A stretch of DNA of 64,000 nt from Chitinophagales bacterium. GTDB taxonomy: Bacteria; Bacteroidota; Bacteroidia; Chitinophagales; Saprospiraceae. Numbering within the stretch: position 1 is the stretch's first letter; each line of letters begins with the position of its first letter. The position numbers were made by a program, and so were the translations under genes. The stretch covers positions 1 through 64,000 of the forward strand of contig JAAFJY010000008.1 of the NCBI GenBank assembly GCA_013299105.1, in the 5' to 3' direction. The notes beneath the pieces are model-generated. The model was not told the DNA's origin. It did no database searches and worked only from the letters and a program-made list of their open reading frames with translations. Below, in pieces: positions 1 to 9,200 of this stretch.

Positions 1-46
1 TTCTGGACTTTTCTTCGGCTCCAAATTTGCGGCGTGTCCGTCCCAT
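1..46 (-). CDS. N-terminus of a probable IS3-type transposase OrfA (partial, runs off the left edge)
   Basis: Reading the minus strand from an ATG at position 46 gives an open frame of 15 codons that continues off the window, starting MGRTRRKFGAEEKSR. This basic start followed by a helix opening with AEEK resembles the N-termini of IS3/IS911-type OrfA transposases. Just upstream, an IS-end-like sequence with an ACTGGACA core lies at about 85-121, which fits the outer end of such an element. Only 15 codons are visible, so the family assignment is tentative. Confidence 0.4.
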   Translation of the reverse strand, partial: MGRTRRKFGAEEKSR

Positions 47-83
47 TTTTTTGATGTTTGGTGGTGAAGATAACACGACCTTT

Positions 84-235
84 TTTCACTATAAAACCTG
101 TCCAGTTTTTGGGGAGTACTTCAATGGACATCTTTGTTTTTGAGGTTTCGCAAAAAAAGAACACAACTTCCTTCCAGTCAGTTGCTTTTCTTTTTTCACT
201 AAACCCAAACCTGTCCACCTTATTTTTTTACGCTC
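84..235. repeat. Probable IS end and a degenerate second copy about 110 bp away
   Basis: The stretch TTTTTTCACT occurs at 81-90 and again at 191-200. Each copy is followed by A-rich sequence and CCTGTCCA (97-104 and 210-217). Read on the minus strand, both give a GGACAGG core followed by AGTGAAAAAA, and the first is preceded by CCCCAAAAACT, reminiscent of IS3-family termini. The copy near 85-121 is 40-75 bp upstream of the transposase-like ATG, the usual place for an IS end. The second may be a remnant of an older insertion. No other gene is seen in 1-294. Confidence 0.35.
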
Positions 236-294
236 CCTAAGAGCAATTCCAGCGGTTAATCGTTTGGTTGACCCTTCTTTCTTAACCAAAATTC

Positions 295-546
295 ATGTCT
301 ATGAACATCACTTTTGAAGAACTTCGTTCGATCAAGCACCAGCTACCTCACGGCAGTGTTGCCAAGATCGCAGAGACATTGAACATTGCCGAGCAAACGG
401 TACGAAATTACTTCGGCGCTACCAAATTTGAAGAAGGAGCTACCACCGGCATCCACATTGAGCCTGGCCCAAACGGCGGAATCGTGCATTTGGATGACAC
501 TACAATTTATGAGGCAGCCAAGCAAATCCTGGCTGAACAGTCCTGA
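295..546 (+). CDS. Small helix-turn-helix DNA-binding protein
   Basis: An 83-residue protein. Residues about 8-40 form a predicted helix-turn-helix: GSVAKIAETLNIAEQTVRNY has the alternation of a turn between two helices with Q-T-V-R-N in the recognition helix. Residues 45-65 are a Gly/Pro-rich link with GPNGGIVHLDD, then a short C-terminal helix. It is probably a small chromosomal DNA-binding or regulatory protein. ATG 295 or ATG 301 could be the start; both are in frame. It lies between the IS-like left edge and a hairpin terminator shared with the convergent HlyD gene. The family is not recognised by name. Confidence 0.7.
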   Translation: MSMNITFEELRSIKHQLPHGSVAKIAETLNIAEQTVRNYFGATKFEEGATTGIHIEPGPNGGIVHLDDTTIYEAAKQILAEQS

Positions 547-583
547 TCACAAAAACCGATGTAACTACAGTAAGCAACAAAAC

Positions 584-621
584 AAAGCGCGGTAAGGAAA
601 CTGAATTCCCTACCGCGCTTA
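584..621. terminator. Bidirectional hairpin terminator
   Basis: AAGCGCGGTA at 585-594 pairs perfectly with TACCGCGCTT at 611-620 around a 16-nt loop that can itself pair through GG/CC. It sits exactly between the convergent ends of the HTH gene (546) and the HlyD-family gene (646), so it can serve both. Confidence 0.75.
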
Positions 622-645
622 TTCGATCAGGAGTATTCACCTACC

Positions 646-2073
646 TTAATCCTTGTTCTCGTCCTTCTTTTTCTTGCCATCCGAAAACAGTTCGTCTTCT
701 TTGACAACAATAACCACATCGCCAGATTTTAACTTACGTGCGATTGTAGAATAAGGTCCGGAGACCACTTTATCACCTTTTTTAACCCCACTTAGGACCT
801 GGATGTAGGTGTCGTCTTGAATGCCAGTTTTCACTTCTACCATTTTGACGGAATCACCTTTGCCCACAACAAAGACTACTTCTTTGAGGTCATTTTCGTC
901 AATTTCGGATTCTTCTTCCTCTAATCCTGATTGAGTCGCCACTTTGGACTTGGCTTTTTTATCGTCTTTTTCACGGGTGGTCACCGCTTGAATCGGCACG
1001 GTTACCGCGCCTTCCAATGTAGTGGTATTGACCTCTACCGAAGCCGACATACCTGGGCGAAATGGGTACCGCTTGCCTGGCACGATCAAATCCCGGTAAG
1101 ATGAAGGGTCGATGTTGATCCTCACTTCAAAGTTCGTGATCTGGTCGCTGGTCAATTGCGCGGTAGCAGAATTAGAGCTAGAATTGGCGATCTCGGTCAC
1201 ACGACCGCTGAATTTACGCCCCAGGTACGCATCCACTTCAATGGCAACCTCGTCGCCCAGCTTTACCCGTGGAATGTCATTTTCGCTCACGTCCACCCGT
1301 ACTTCCATGTTATTGAGGTTGGCTATGCGCATCATTTCAGTACCGGCCATTTGGATGGTACCTACTACGCGTTCGCCTTTTTCTACGTTCAACATGGACA
1401 CAATTCCGTTGGTCGGCGAGTAGATTGTGGTACGCTTGAGGCTGGTTTTCAGCTGTTTAAGGCTGGCCTCAGAGCTTTTCAAGCTAAACTCAGCGCTTTT
1501 GGCACTTTCTTGCGCCGAGCGAATGCCCGCATCCGATGCACGAAGATTGGCTTCCAAGGCTTTTTGGTTGGCCAGAGAGTTTTGGTAGTCCTGTTCAGAA
1601 ATGACACCATTTTTGAACAGTTTCTCATTGCGTTTTTGAATTTCTCTGGCGTTTTCCAAGTTCGCTACGATCTGCTCACGTTGGCCGCGCAGGTTTTCGA
1701 TTTGGGCGCTGGCATTGGCCAATTGAGCCTTCGAGCCATTCATTGAAGCGACTCCTTGCTCGACTTGTGATTGGTAAACATCTGGGTCGATTCGAGCCAA
1801 CACCTGCCCAGCGCGTACTGAGTCTCCTTCTTTGATGTACAATTCCACGATCTCACCCGATACGTCGGAGCTGATCTTCACCTCAGTCTGTGGAAATACT
1901 TTTCCGCTGGCCGCGACTACTTCCTTGATGGTGCGGAGTTCGGTCACTTCAGCGGTTACTTTTTCGCCTTTGGGCTTGTTGCGCGATTTCATCACAGCCG
2001 CTACGACAAGCAGTAACAGCAAACCGATCAGGCTATAAATGAGCCAGTTATTCTTGCGTTTTTTCGTTCCCAT
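646..2073 (-). CDS. HlyD-family efflux periplasmic adaptor subunit (MacA/RND-type)
   Basis: 475 residues. One N-terminal membrane anchor (about 12-28, WLIYSLIGLLLLLVVAAV) after a KKRKN positive patch. Then a barrel-sandwich half (VKISSDVSGEIVELYIKEGD), a long alpha-helical hairpin rich in Ala/Gln/Lys (about 105-215), the second half-motif (IYSPTNGIVSMLNVEKGERV), a beta-barrel region and a membrane-proximal domain. This layout is that of tripartite efflux adaptors joining an inner-membrane pump to a TolC channel. It lies 106 bp downstream of a TolC-family gene on the same strand, so the two are probably one operon. No ABC or RND pump gene follows; the pump must be elsewhere or was lost near the IS-like edge. 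The C-terminus is acidic then Lys-rich. Confidence 0.9.
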   Translation of the reverse strand: MGTKKRKNNWLIYSLIGLLLLLVVAAVMKSRNKPKGEKVTAEVTELRTIKEVVAASGKVFPQTEVKISSDVSGEIVELYIKEGDSVRAGQVLARIDPDVYQSQVEQGVASMNGSKAQLANASAQIENLRGQREQIVANLENAREIQKRNEKLFKNGVISEQDYQNSLANQKALEANLRASDAGIRSAQESAKSAEFSLKSSEASLKQLKTSLKRTTIYSPTNGIVSMLNVEKGERVVGTIQMAGTEMMRIANLNNMEVRVDVSENDIPRVKLGDEVAIEVDAYLGRKFSGRVTEIANSSSNSATAQLTSDQITNFEVRINIDPSSYRDLIVPGKRYPFRPGMSASVEVNTTTLEGAVTVPIQAVTTREKDDKKAKSKVATQSGLEEEESEIDENDLKEVVFVVGKGDSVKMVEVKTGIQDDTYIQVLSGVKKGDKVVSGPYSTIARKLKSGDVVIVVKEDELFSDGKKKKDENKD

Positions 2074-2179
2074 GGAGCAATAATCGAATGGTTTTAACAG
2101 AAAAGGGCAAAGGGTACTTCAGCCCAGGTTTTTCGTTTATGATTGCCTTGAACAATGCACAATCGCTTTGTCCAAAAAT

Positions 2180-3613
2180 TTAGTTTAGCGTGATTTTTTT
2201 ACCTTGGTAAAACTCCACCTGCTTCACGTTGAAGAAGTACTGAAACTTAGCCCGTGTGAGGTTAATCTGAGCCACATCAAGGTTGTTGCGAGCGGTATTG
2301 AACTCAAGTGCATTGATGGCTCCCAAATCGTAACGCTGTTTGGCATTGTCAAAAGCCAGTTTTGCTGCATTTTCGGCTGCTGTTGCTGCTTCCAGCGAGC
2401 GTTTGGCATTGCGTGCACCAGCGATGGCGTTTTGGATGTCAGATTTGAGGGTAACACGGAGCTGCTGGTTATTCAGTTCCACATTGTGTACATTTAGCCT
2501 TGCGCGTTCGATGTTGATGATGTTACGGCTGTTGCTGTAAATCGGAACGCTCAACTGGATACCTACACTTTGACCAAAGTTACGGTTAATTTGATCGAAA
2601 TAAGATATTCTCCCAGCTACTTGTGGTATCGTTTGGTCGATTTCAAAATTCACAGTTTGGCCATTGATGTAAGCTGTTTGGCCTACACGCATGGTGGTAC
2701 TGGTGAAATCGAAAGCACGGGAAGATGCAAAAGCATTCAAGTTACCGAAAATGCCCAGTGTTGGCAGGCGACCGCCTTTGGCAAGATCAATGCCTACATT
2801 GGCACTCTCCAGGCGCCTATCGCCAGCTTTTATTTGGGGTTGAGCGCCCAAAGCGTTGGTGAAAATTTCTTCCAAATTATAAGCATCAGGATTGGCATCA
2901 GCAGGAACCGTGATCTGCGGACGGTCAATTTTAAAGTCTGTTGCGGGATCCAATTGCAACAATTGTTTCAATGTCAAATAGTTGATCGCAACCTGGTTTT
3001 CAGCATCAATCACGCCCTGCTCATCGGTAGCTACCTGCGAAAGGGCGTCCAGTTTTTCATTCAAGGGACGAGCACCTGCTTCGATGAGTTTTTCGGCTTG
3101 GCCCAATTGTAGGCGGGAGTTAGCAAGGCGAGTTTTAGCATTGTTCAATTGCTCTTCTGATAAGAGTACATTGAGGTAAGAAAGGGCCACATTCAATCCC
3201 AAGTTGTTGGCAGCAGTGGCAGCATCCATTTTCAATGCCTCCACGTCATAGCGTCCCTGAATGATGCTGTTTCTAATCTGTCCTCCCTGGTAAATGGGAG
3301 AAGTAGCCGTCAAGTTGATACTGTTGGACGACAAATTGGCCTGGATAAAGCTGTTGGTGGTGGGGTCTACGGTACGGCCAAGCTGGATATTGCCATTGGT
3401 CGAAGCGTTTAGGCTTGGGTAGCGGTTAGCCAGGTTTTGGCGCTGGGTCAATACAGCGTTTTGGACCTGGTTTTGGGCCTGCTTGATGGAAAGGCTGTTT
3501 TGAGTGGCAAATTCCACACATTTCTCCAAAGTCCAGTTTTGCTGAGCAAAAAGGTTTTGCGTGAGCAAACACAACATCCAACAAAGGCCAAAAATCGTCA
3601 ATTTCGATTTCAT
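2180..3613 (-). CDS. TolC-family outer membrane efflux protein
   Basis: 477 residues with a Sec signal peptide (about 1-23, ending LFAQ) followed by NWTLEKCVEFATQNSLSIKQ, the typical first helix of TolC-family (OEP) proteins. Two internally similar alpha/beta repeats follow, with Ala/Gln/Asn-rich helices near 110-210 and 370-460. TolC proteins form trimeric outer-membrane channels with a periplasmic helical barrel. This is the first gene of a probable two-gene operon with the downstream HlyD adaptor. The promoter should lie in 3614-3856, where no other gene is seen. Confidence 0.92.
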   Translation of the reverse strand: MKSKLTIFGLCWMLCLLTQNLFAQQNWTLEKCVEFATQNSLSIKQAQNQVQNAVLTQRQNLANRYPSLNASTNGNIQLGRTVDPTTNSFIQANLSSNSINLTATSPIYQGGQIRNSIIQGRYDVEALKMDAATAANNLGLNVALSYLNVLLSEEQLNNAKTRLANSRLQLGQAEKLIEAGARPLNEKLDALSQVATDEQGVIDAENQVAINYLTLKQLLQLDPATDFKIDRPQITVPADANPDAYNLEEIFTNALGAQPQIKAGDRRLESANVGIDLAKGGRLPTLGIFGNLNAFASSRAFDFTSTTMRVGQTAYINGQTVNFEIDQTIPQVAGRISYFDQINRNFGQSVGIQLSVPIYSNSRNIINIERARLNVHNVELNNQQLRVTLKSDIQNAIAGARNAKRSLEAATAAENAAKLAFDNAKQRYDLGAINALEFNTARNNLDVAQINLTRAKFQYFFNVKQVEFYQGKKITLN

Positions 3614-3856
3614 GCAGTATCATTTTTTATTACAAGGAGTAGCTGGGGAAATCATAAGTTGTCTGCAACAACATTAAAATGATCATTTGGTTCCCAATCT
3701 AAAAGCTCCTTGACTTTCGACACTGCAATAGTAGAAAACGTCCTGCGAAAGCGCTAAATTTTTATATCAATTGGGGATAAACATGGATGAAAGACATACT
3801 TGGGCAGTTGAAATCCCACAAGTGTGTCGATGAAAAGTAAAGCCGAGGTGATAAAC

Positions 3857-4768
3857 TCAAGCCACCTCATGCCCCCTAGCGGCTTCCAAAAGCGCAAACC
3901 ATTCACGCTGGTCCAAGGTCAGATCCAGGGCTTGGTTTGCGGCTTGGATGCGTTCAATTTTGGTGGTTCCCAAAACAGGCAGGATGCCTGCGGGGTGTTG
4001 TAACAACCAGGCCAGAAGGATTTGGTCCAAGCTCCACACAGCTCCATGTGCCTGAGAGATTTTTTTAGCTGCTTCGATTACCTTCAAGTGCTGCGGATCG
4101 ACCGTTTTGCCAAAAACTTGACCGCTACCCAATGGCCCCCAAGCCACCGGGCGGCTTTGGTGCTGGATAGCCTGGTCTAATGTGCCATCAAACATGGAGT
4201 CGAGGTGAAAAAGGCTGGCTTCAATTTGATTGGTCACTAGTTCTGTTCGCGATTGTAGCATCAAAAATTGCGAAGGGGTAAAGTTAGAAACACCAAAATA
4301 CCGCACTTTTCCAGCTTTTTTCAATTGTTGGAAGGCTTCGGCGACCTCATCCGGGTTCATCAAAGGTGAGGGACGATGGATGAGCAAAAGGTCGAGGTAA
4401 TCGGTATGGAGGTTTTTCAATGATCGTTCCGCTGAGGCAATGATGTGGCCTTTGCTGGTATCATAAGACTTGAGCACGTTTTCAGGTCGATTGGGCGTCA
4501 CCAAATGAATACCACATTTGCTCACCAGCTGGAGCTGTGGACGCAGAGCTGGACTGAGTTTGAGTGCAGCTCCAAATTCCGCTTCCGTAGTGTAATGACC
4601 ATAGATGTCTGCATGGTCAAAGGTAGTCAAGCCCAATTCCAGCGCTTGTTCGATCAACGACAGCATAGCTTGGGTATTGAACTGGCTGCCCCAAACACCC
4701 CAATTCATCACCCCCCACACTAGTCGTGAGCAAAGCAGACCATCGGGCTTTAAGCTTACGTATTGCAT
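3857..4768 (-). CDS. Aldo/keto reductase
   Basis: 303 residues, a single (beta/alpha)8 aldo/keto reductase domain of the usual cytosolic NADPH-dependent type. The catalytic Asp and Tyr are in TTFDHADIYGHY, the Lys in LVSKCGIH and the His in LLLIHRPSPLM. The C-terminal cofactor site is ILPVLGTTKIERIQAAN. The closest named relatives by motif are YdhF-like oxidoreductases, but the substrate cannot be told from sequence. The next gene upstream on the same strand ends at 4824, only 55 bp away, so co-transcription is possible. Confidence 0.9.
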   Translation of the reverse strand: MQYVSLKPDGLLCSRLVWGVMNWGVWGSQFNTQAMLSLIEQALELGLTTFDHADIYGHYTTEAEFGAALKLSPALRPQLQLVSKCGIHLVTPNRPENVLKSYDTSKGHIIASAERSLKNLHTDYLDLLLIHRPSPLMNPDEVAEAFQQLKKAGKVRYFGVSNFTPSQFLMLQSRTELVTNQIEASLFHLDSMFDGTLDQAIQHQSRPVAWGPLGSGQVFGKTVDPQHLKVIEAAKKISQAHGAVWSLDQILLAWLLQHPAGILPVLGTTKIERIQAANQALDLTLDQREWFALLEAARGHEVA

Positions 4769-4823
4769 CTTATCAGAAATTTGGCACTCGCTTCAGATCA
4801 ATCCCGAGCGAGCGCCAAAGGTA

Positions 4824-5333
4824 TCATTTGTTTTGCAAAATCTTCAAATGTCCCAAATGATGACGGCTATGCCAATCGTAAAGAGACAAGAAACTATCCA
4901 ACCTTACCTTTTTGCCATAGGCTGGGTGCACATACCCTTTGCTCCAGTCCGTGATGCTGCGTAAAACCGCAACCAAATGTTGGTGAATGCCCTCAATCAT
5001 GGAGAGTGATATCCCAATTGGTAAGTAATAATCAACCAAAAGCGCAAATTCACCCTCTTCATAAGGCTTGATCGTAGGCCAGTCTTCGGTCAAGGCCATT
5101 TTTACCCGGCCCAGGGCTTGCATGTGGCTGTCGGCCACGTGGTGGATCACCTGGCGGCCATTCCAGCCTTCGGGGCGGTAAGGGGTTTCCAATTGGGTGG
5201 CGTTAAGCGATTCAGCTGCTTTGCGAAATTCAGCAGGAAAAGCTTCGAGGTAGTCAATCCATTGGGTGAGGTGTTCGGTGGTAATGGTAGCAGGCTCGGC
5301 ATGCTTACCTACTGGGTACTGCAATTCAATCAT
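4824..5333 (-). CDS. DinB/YfiT-family putative metal-dependent hydrolase or thiol transferase
   Basis: About 170 residues from the start chosen at ATG 5333 (MIELQYPVGK). An in-frame ATG at 5393 adds 20 residues with no domain value. The four-helix DinB fold is indicated by three His positions: VIHHVADSH in the central helix and LYDWHSRHHLGH near the C-terminus, matching the His triad that binds a divalent metal in YfiT/BstA-type proteins. Relatives include bacillithiol S-transferases and uncharacterised hydrolases. N-terminal YPVGK and the WNGRQVIHH motif are typical of the YfiT subgroup. Cytoplasmic, no signal. Confidence 0.82.
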   Translation of the reverse strand: MIELQYPVGKHAEPATITTEHLTQWIDYLEAFPAEFRKAAESLNATQLETPYRPEGWNGRQVIHHVADSHMQALGRVKMALTEDWPTIKPYEEGEFALLVDYYLPIGISLSMIEGIHQHLVAVLRSITDWSKGYVHPAYGKKVRLDSFLSLYDWHSRHHLGHLKILQNK

Positions 5334-5521
5334 GGTTGTAGTTTTTGTGAAAAGAAACTGAACGATCAAAAGTCGTTTTTGCAGCAGCATCAATTTGGGT
5401 GGGTCAGGGCAATAAAAGAAGCCTCAATCAGGTAAAAAACTCCGCCGTTGTGTTTCAAAAATCTAATGTACAAAAGTCTAGTAATTTTGAAAGCAAGAAA
5501 AAGTTTTTTCTACATTTGATC

Positions 5522-5734
5522 ATGCAATTGCCCTATTTATATGCCGACAGCTCCTGGTTGTTCCAATTTGAGCAAAAGCACATTTTATTGAATCCTTGGC
5601 TCATTGGGCCCCAAAGCGACATATTTTCATGGTTCAGTACCCAATGGCCCCAAGAAGTTTGTGCATCAATTGGGGCCCAACCGCCCGTTGATGCCATTTT
5701 GATTTCCCATCCCTCTACTGATCATTGCCATTAG
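5522..5734 (+). pseudogene. Truncated metallo-beta-lactamase-fold hydrolase gene
   Basis: From ATG 5522 the frame gives about 70 residues: MQLPYLYADSSWLF, then DAILISHPSTDHCH and a stop. The last eight residues are the HxxxDHxH metal-binding motif of the metallo-beta-lactamase fold, which normally lies in the first third of a 200-300 residue protein. The same frame past the stop reads QTFSD, another stop, then IDRKLEAF, as if coding sequence continued but was broken by nonsense mutations. The remaining domain is gone, replaced by non-coding DNA and a repeat element. An intact product is very unlikely. Confidence 0.7.
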
Positions 5735-6209
5735 CAAACCTTTAGCGACTAAATTGATCGAAAATTAGAAGCATTTTGATAAAATTGCCCCCCTACTGCG
5801 CCTGAAACAGTAGCCTGCAGGAGTTGTCGAAAAGCACGGCTGTAAGCCTGTAAAGAGCATGATTATAATTATTTGCTTGCCATAAAATGGCCCGATTTCG
5901 ACTCACCCTCATAAAAAAGGTCGTTAGGAAAATGCACATTGTGCGCTGCAAAAGCCTCCAAAATTTAAACATGCGCTAAATGGGCCAATAGAGAACACCA
6001 ACATCATCAAGATCGAAAAAAGACCCGCATAAAATCTTTTCGCATGAAAACGAACTACCTGGTAAAGGTTCAGCTAAGGAAGCATTAAAAAATTTAAAAC
6101 TAAACATGCCAAAAGGCATAAATCCTGCCATTAGGGGGACCGCCGATGATTTGAAAAATTAACTTACCGCCTTAAATTCCATATCTTCACCCCAAAAACC
6201 GTCATATCC
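5735..6209. other. Intergenic region: decayed coding sequence, repeat element, upstream of the aminopeptidase fusion
   Basis: 475 bp without an intact gene. The first 60 bp look like decayed metallo-hydrolase coding sequence. 5836-5853 holds a CGGCTGTAAGCCTG hairpin-like motif similar to those at 55.2-55.3 kb. 5855-5977 is a copy of the palindromic repeat. 5978-6209 is AT-rich and should hold the promoter of the gene at 6210; nothing more specific was recognised. Confidence 0.6.
5855..5977 (-). repeat. Palindromic MITE-like repeat, copy 1 (internally deleted)
   Basis: Starts GAGCATGATTATAATT and ends AAATTTAAACATGCGCT, giving terminal inverted repeats of the form AGCATGTTTAAA. The inside (TTGCTTGCC, AAAATGGCCC, AAGGTCGTTAGGAAAATGC, GTGCGCTGCA) matches the reverse complement of the right half of the copy at 50555-50737. 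Its right end (GCCTCCAAAATTTAAACATG) matches the reverse complement of the left end of that copy, so the middle of one arm is missing. Confidence 0.75.
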
Positions 6210-9200
6210 ATGCGCATTCCCATGTTGTTGTTCACCTTCTTATATGCCGCCTCCCTCATGGCCCAGCCCAAATTGCCCTACCTGAACGTCGAACCTGGTG
6301 TATCTTTTGCTTTAGCCAAAGACAGAAAAAGTCGTCTGAGTAAAATAAATTATCAAATAGAGTTTATTATTCCCGAAAAAGCCAATGAAGTGCTGGAAGG
6401 AAAGCTGAGTTTAAACTTTGAGCTAAACGACAAAAAAACACCCCTGCAACTCGATTTCAAAGGGCCTGGTGCGCAGGTGCGTGAACTGAACCTGAATGGC
6501 AAAAAAACCAACGTTGACCTTCGTCAAGGTCATTTGGTTTTGCCGGTGACTGGACTAAAGAGAGGCGTCAACAACGTACAAGTCAGCTTCACACCAAGCA
6601 ATCAATCCCTCAATCGCAGCACGGATTACCTTTATACTTTGGTAGTACCCGACCGGGCTTGCACCGTTTTCCCCTGTTTTGACCAACCTGATTTAAAAGC
6701 TCAATACCGCCTCAGCCTCGACCTGCCCCGCCAGTGGGAAGCCTTGCACAACAGCGCCTGGGAAAAACAAGACAGCAGCCAGGCCGGGCGAAAAGTGCTC
6801 AGTTCGGGGCAATCACAGGTGTTCAGCACTTATTTGTTTGCGTTTTGTGCGGGGCGTTTTCAAAAAATGACCCAAACCAGGGCAGGCCGCAACATGACCA
6901 TGTTGTACCGCGAAACCGACCAGGCCAAAGTGCAGCGCAATGCTTCCGCTATTTTTGACCTGCACGCCCAAGCCCTGCAATGGCTCGAAAACTACACGGG
7001 CATTCCCCTACCCTTTCCAAAACTCGATTTTGCGCTGATGCCTGGTTTTCAATACGGTGGCATGGAGCACGTGGGCTCGATTTTTTACCGGGAATCCAGC
7101 CTGATGCTCGACGAAAGCGCCACCGATAATCAAAAATTAGCCCGCGCTAGTCTGATCGCCCACGAAACCGCCCACATGTGGTTTGGCGACCTGGTGACCA
7201 TGCGCTGGTTCGATGACGTGTGGCTCAAGGAGGTTTTTGCTAATTTTATGGCTGCCAAAATCGTGAATCCCGGGTTCTCTCAAATCAACCACGACTTGCG
7301 TTTTCTCTTGGCCCACCATCCCGCCGCTTATGCTGAGGATCGATCACTGGGTAGCCACCCTATCCAGCAAACGCTCGATAATTTGCAAGAGGCTGGTTCG
7401 CTGTACGGCGGAATCATTTACCAAAAAGCGCCGATTGTGATGCGACAATTGGAGGAAACTATCGGCGAGCAGGCTTTTCAAAAAGGCATTCGGGAGTACT
7501 TGCAAAAATTTTCTTACAACAATGCCAATTGGGACGAACTCATCGCCATTCTCGACGCTCAAACGCCCCTGGACCTCACGACTTGGAGTAGGTTGTGGGT
7601 CAAAGTCAAAGGCATTCCCGTTTTCAATGTGCAGCAAGAGTTCAGCAACAATAAATTGAGCAAAATTATTTTGCAAGCCGAGGGCGAGGTCAAAAACCAA
7701 AAATGCCAATTGGTCTTTTTTTATCCAAATGAGGTTAAAATACAGTCCTTTGAGGTCAAAAACCAGCGTACCGAAATCGACTTGAGCAAAGTACCTACTC
7801 CAGCAGCAATTTTACCGGGCACCGATCCTGCTTCCTACGGCTATTTTGATTTACCTCCTGTTTGGCTACTGCACTTTTTGGAAAACACCCCCAAAATCAA
7901 AGACCCGGTTTTGCGCGGAGCTGTGCGACTGAACTTGTATGAGGCGGCGGTGCGAGAAAAAATTTCGCCCCTTCGCTTGCTGGAAAGCCATTTGCAGGCC
8001 ATTCCGCTCGAAAATGAATCGCTTAACCGACAATTGTTGCTCAATCAATTGGAGGCTTTGTATTGGCACTTTCTAATCCCTGATCAGCGCAAGGTATACA
8101 CTGCTTTGATCGAAGAAATCCTTTGGGATGCCATGGAAAAAAGCTCCGAATCCTCGGCCAAAAGTGCTTATTTCCAAACTTACCAGTCCTTGGCGGGTAC
8201 TTGGGCGGGTTTGACCCGTTTGGAAAAAATATGGTCCCGGGCTTGGAACATCCAGGGCTTGCCTTTGTCGGAAACCCAACGAACTGACTTGGCTTGTACC
8301 TTGGCCCTGCGTTGGACCGATCGCGCCGAAAGCATCCTCAAGCAGCAGGCCACCCAAATCAGCAACCCCGATCGGAAACAACGCTTTGCGTTTATCCGCC
8401 CGGCCTTGTCTTCGCAAGCAGCCCTGCAGGATAGTTTTTTCAACAGCTTGAAAAATGTAGCCAACCGCAAATATGAGCCTTGGGTAGAAGAAGCCCTAGG
8501 CTACTTGTGCCACCCACTGAGGGCCCAAAGCAGCGAAAAATACATCCGCCCTGGGCTGGAGCTGATGGAAGAAATCCAAAAAACGGGCGATATTTTCTTC
8601 CCCCGGCGTTTTGCCAGCAGCTTGCTCAGCGGCCAACAAAGCCAATCCGCAGCCAACCAAGTTTTGGAGTTTTTGTCGAACAATACGAAGTTTCCCGAAC
8701 GGCTGAGAAACAAAGTCCTGATGTCTGCCGACTTGCTATTCAGGTCCAGTCAGCAATTGTCAGATCCTTTGCCAAAACCCAAGGTTAGCAGCCTCAGCGA
8801 GCTCAAAACAGCCATTGAGCGCGAATTCTCTCGTCAAAAAGGTACGTTTTTCCTGGCTTTTCGCGATTTGAAAAACCCTCAAACGGCTATTTTTATCAAC
8901 GAAAAAACCACCTTGCACCCGGCTAGCACCATGAAAACGCCCGTGATGCTGGAGGTGTACAAGCAAGCCGCAGCGGGCAAATTTAAACTCAAAGATTCCA
9001 TCCGCTTGCACAACCAGTTTAAAAGCATTGTGGATGGCAGCCCTTACAGTTTGACCGAAGAAGACGACTCAGAATTAGGTCTTTATGCCCGCCTAGGCGG
9101 GAAAGCAAGTATCGATGAAGTGATTTATGCTATGATCACTCGTAGCTCAAACCTGGCTACCAACCTACTGATCGAATTGGTTGATCCCAGGCAGATCAAC

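Noticed and set aside
1156-1746. Long open frame on the plus strand opposite the HlyD gene
   Set aside because: It is a shadow frame inside a strongly supported gene, with no domain-like motifs.
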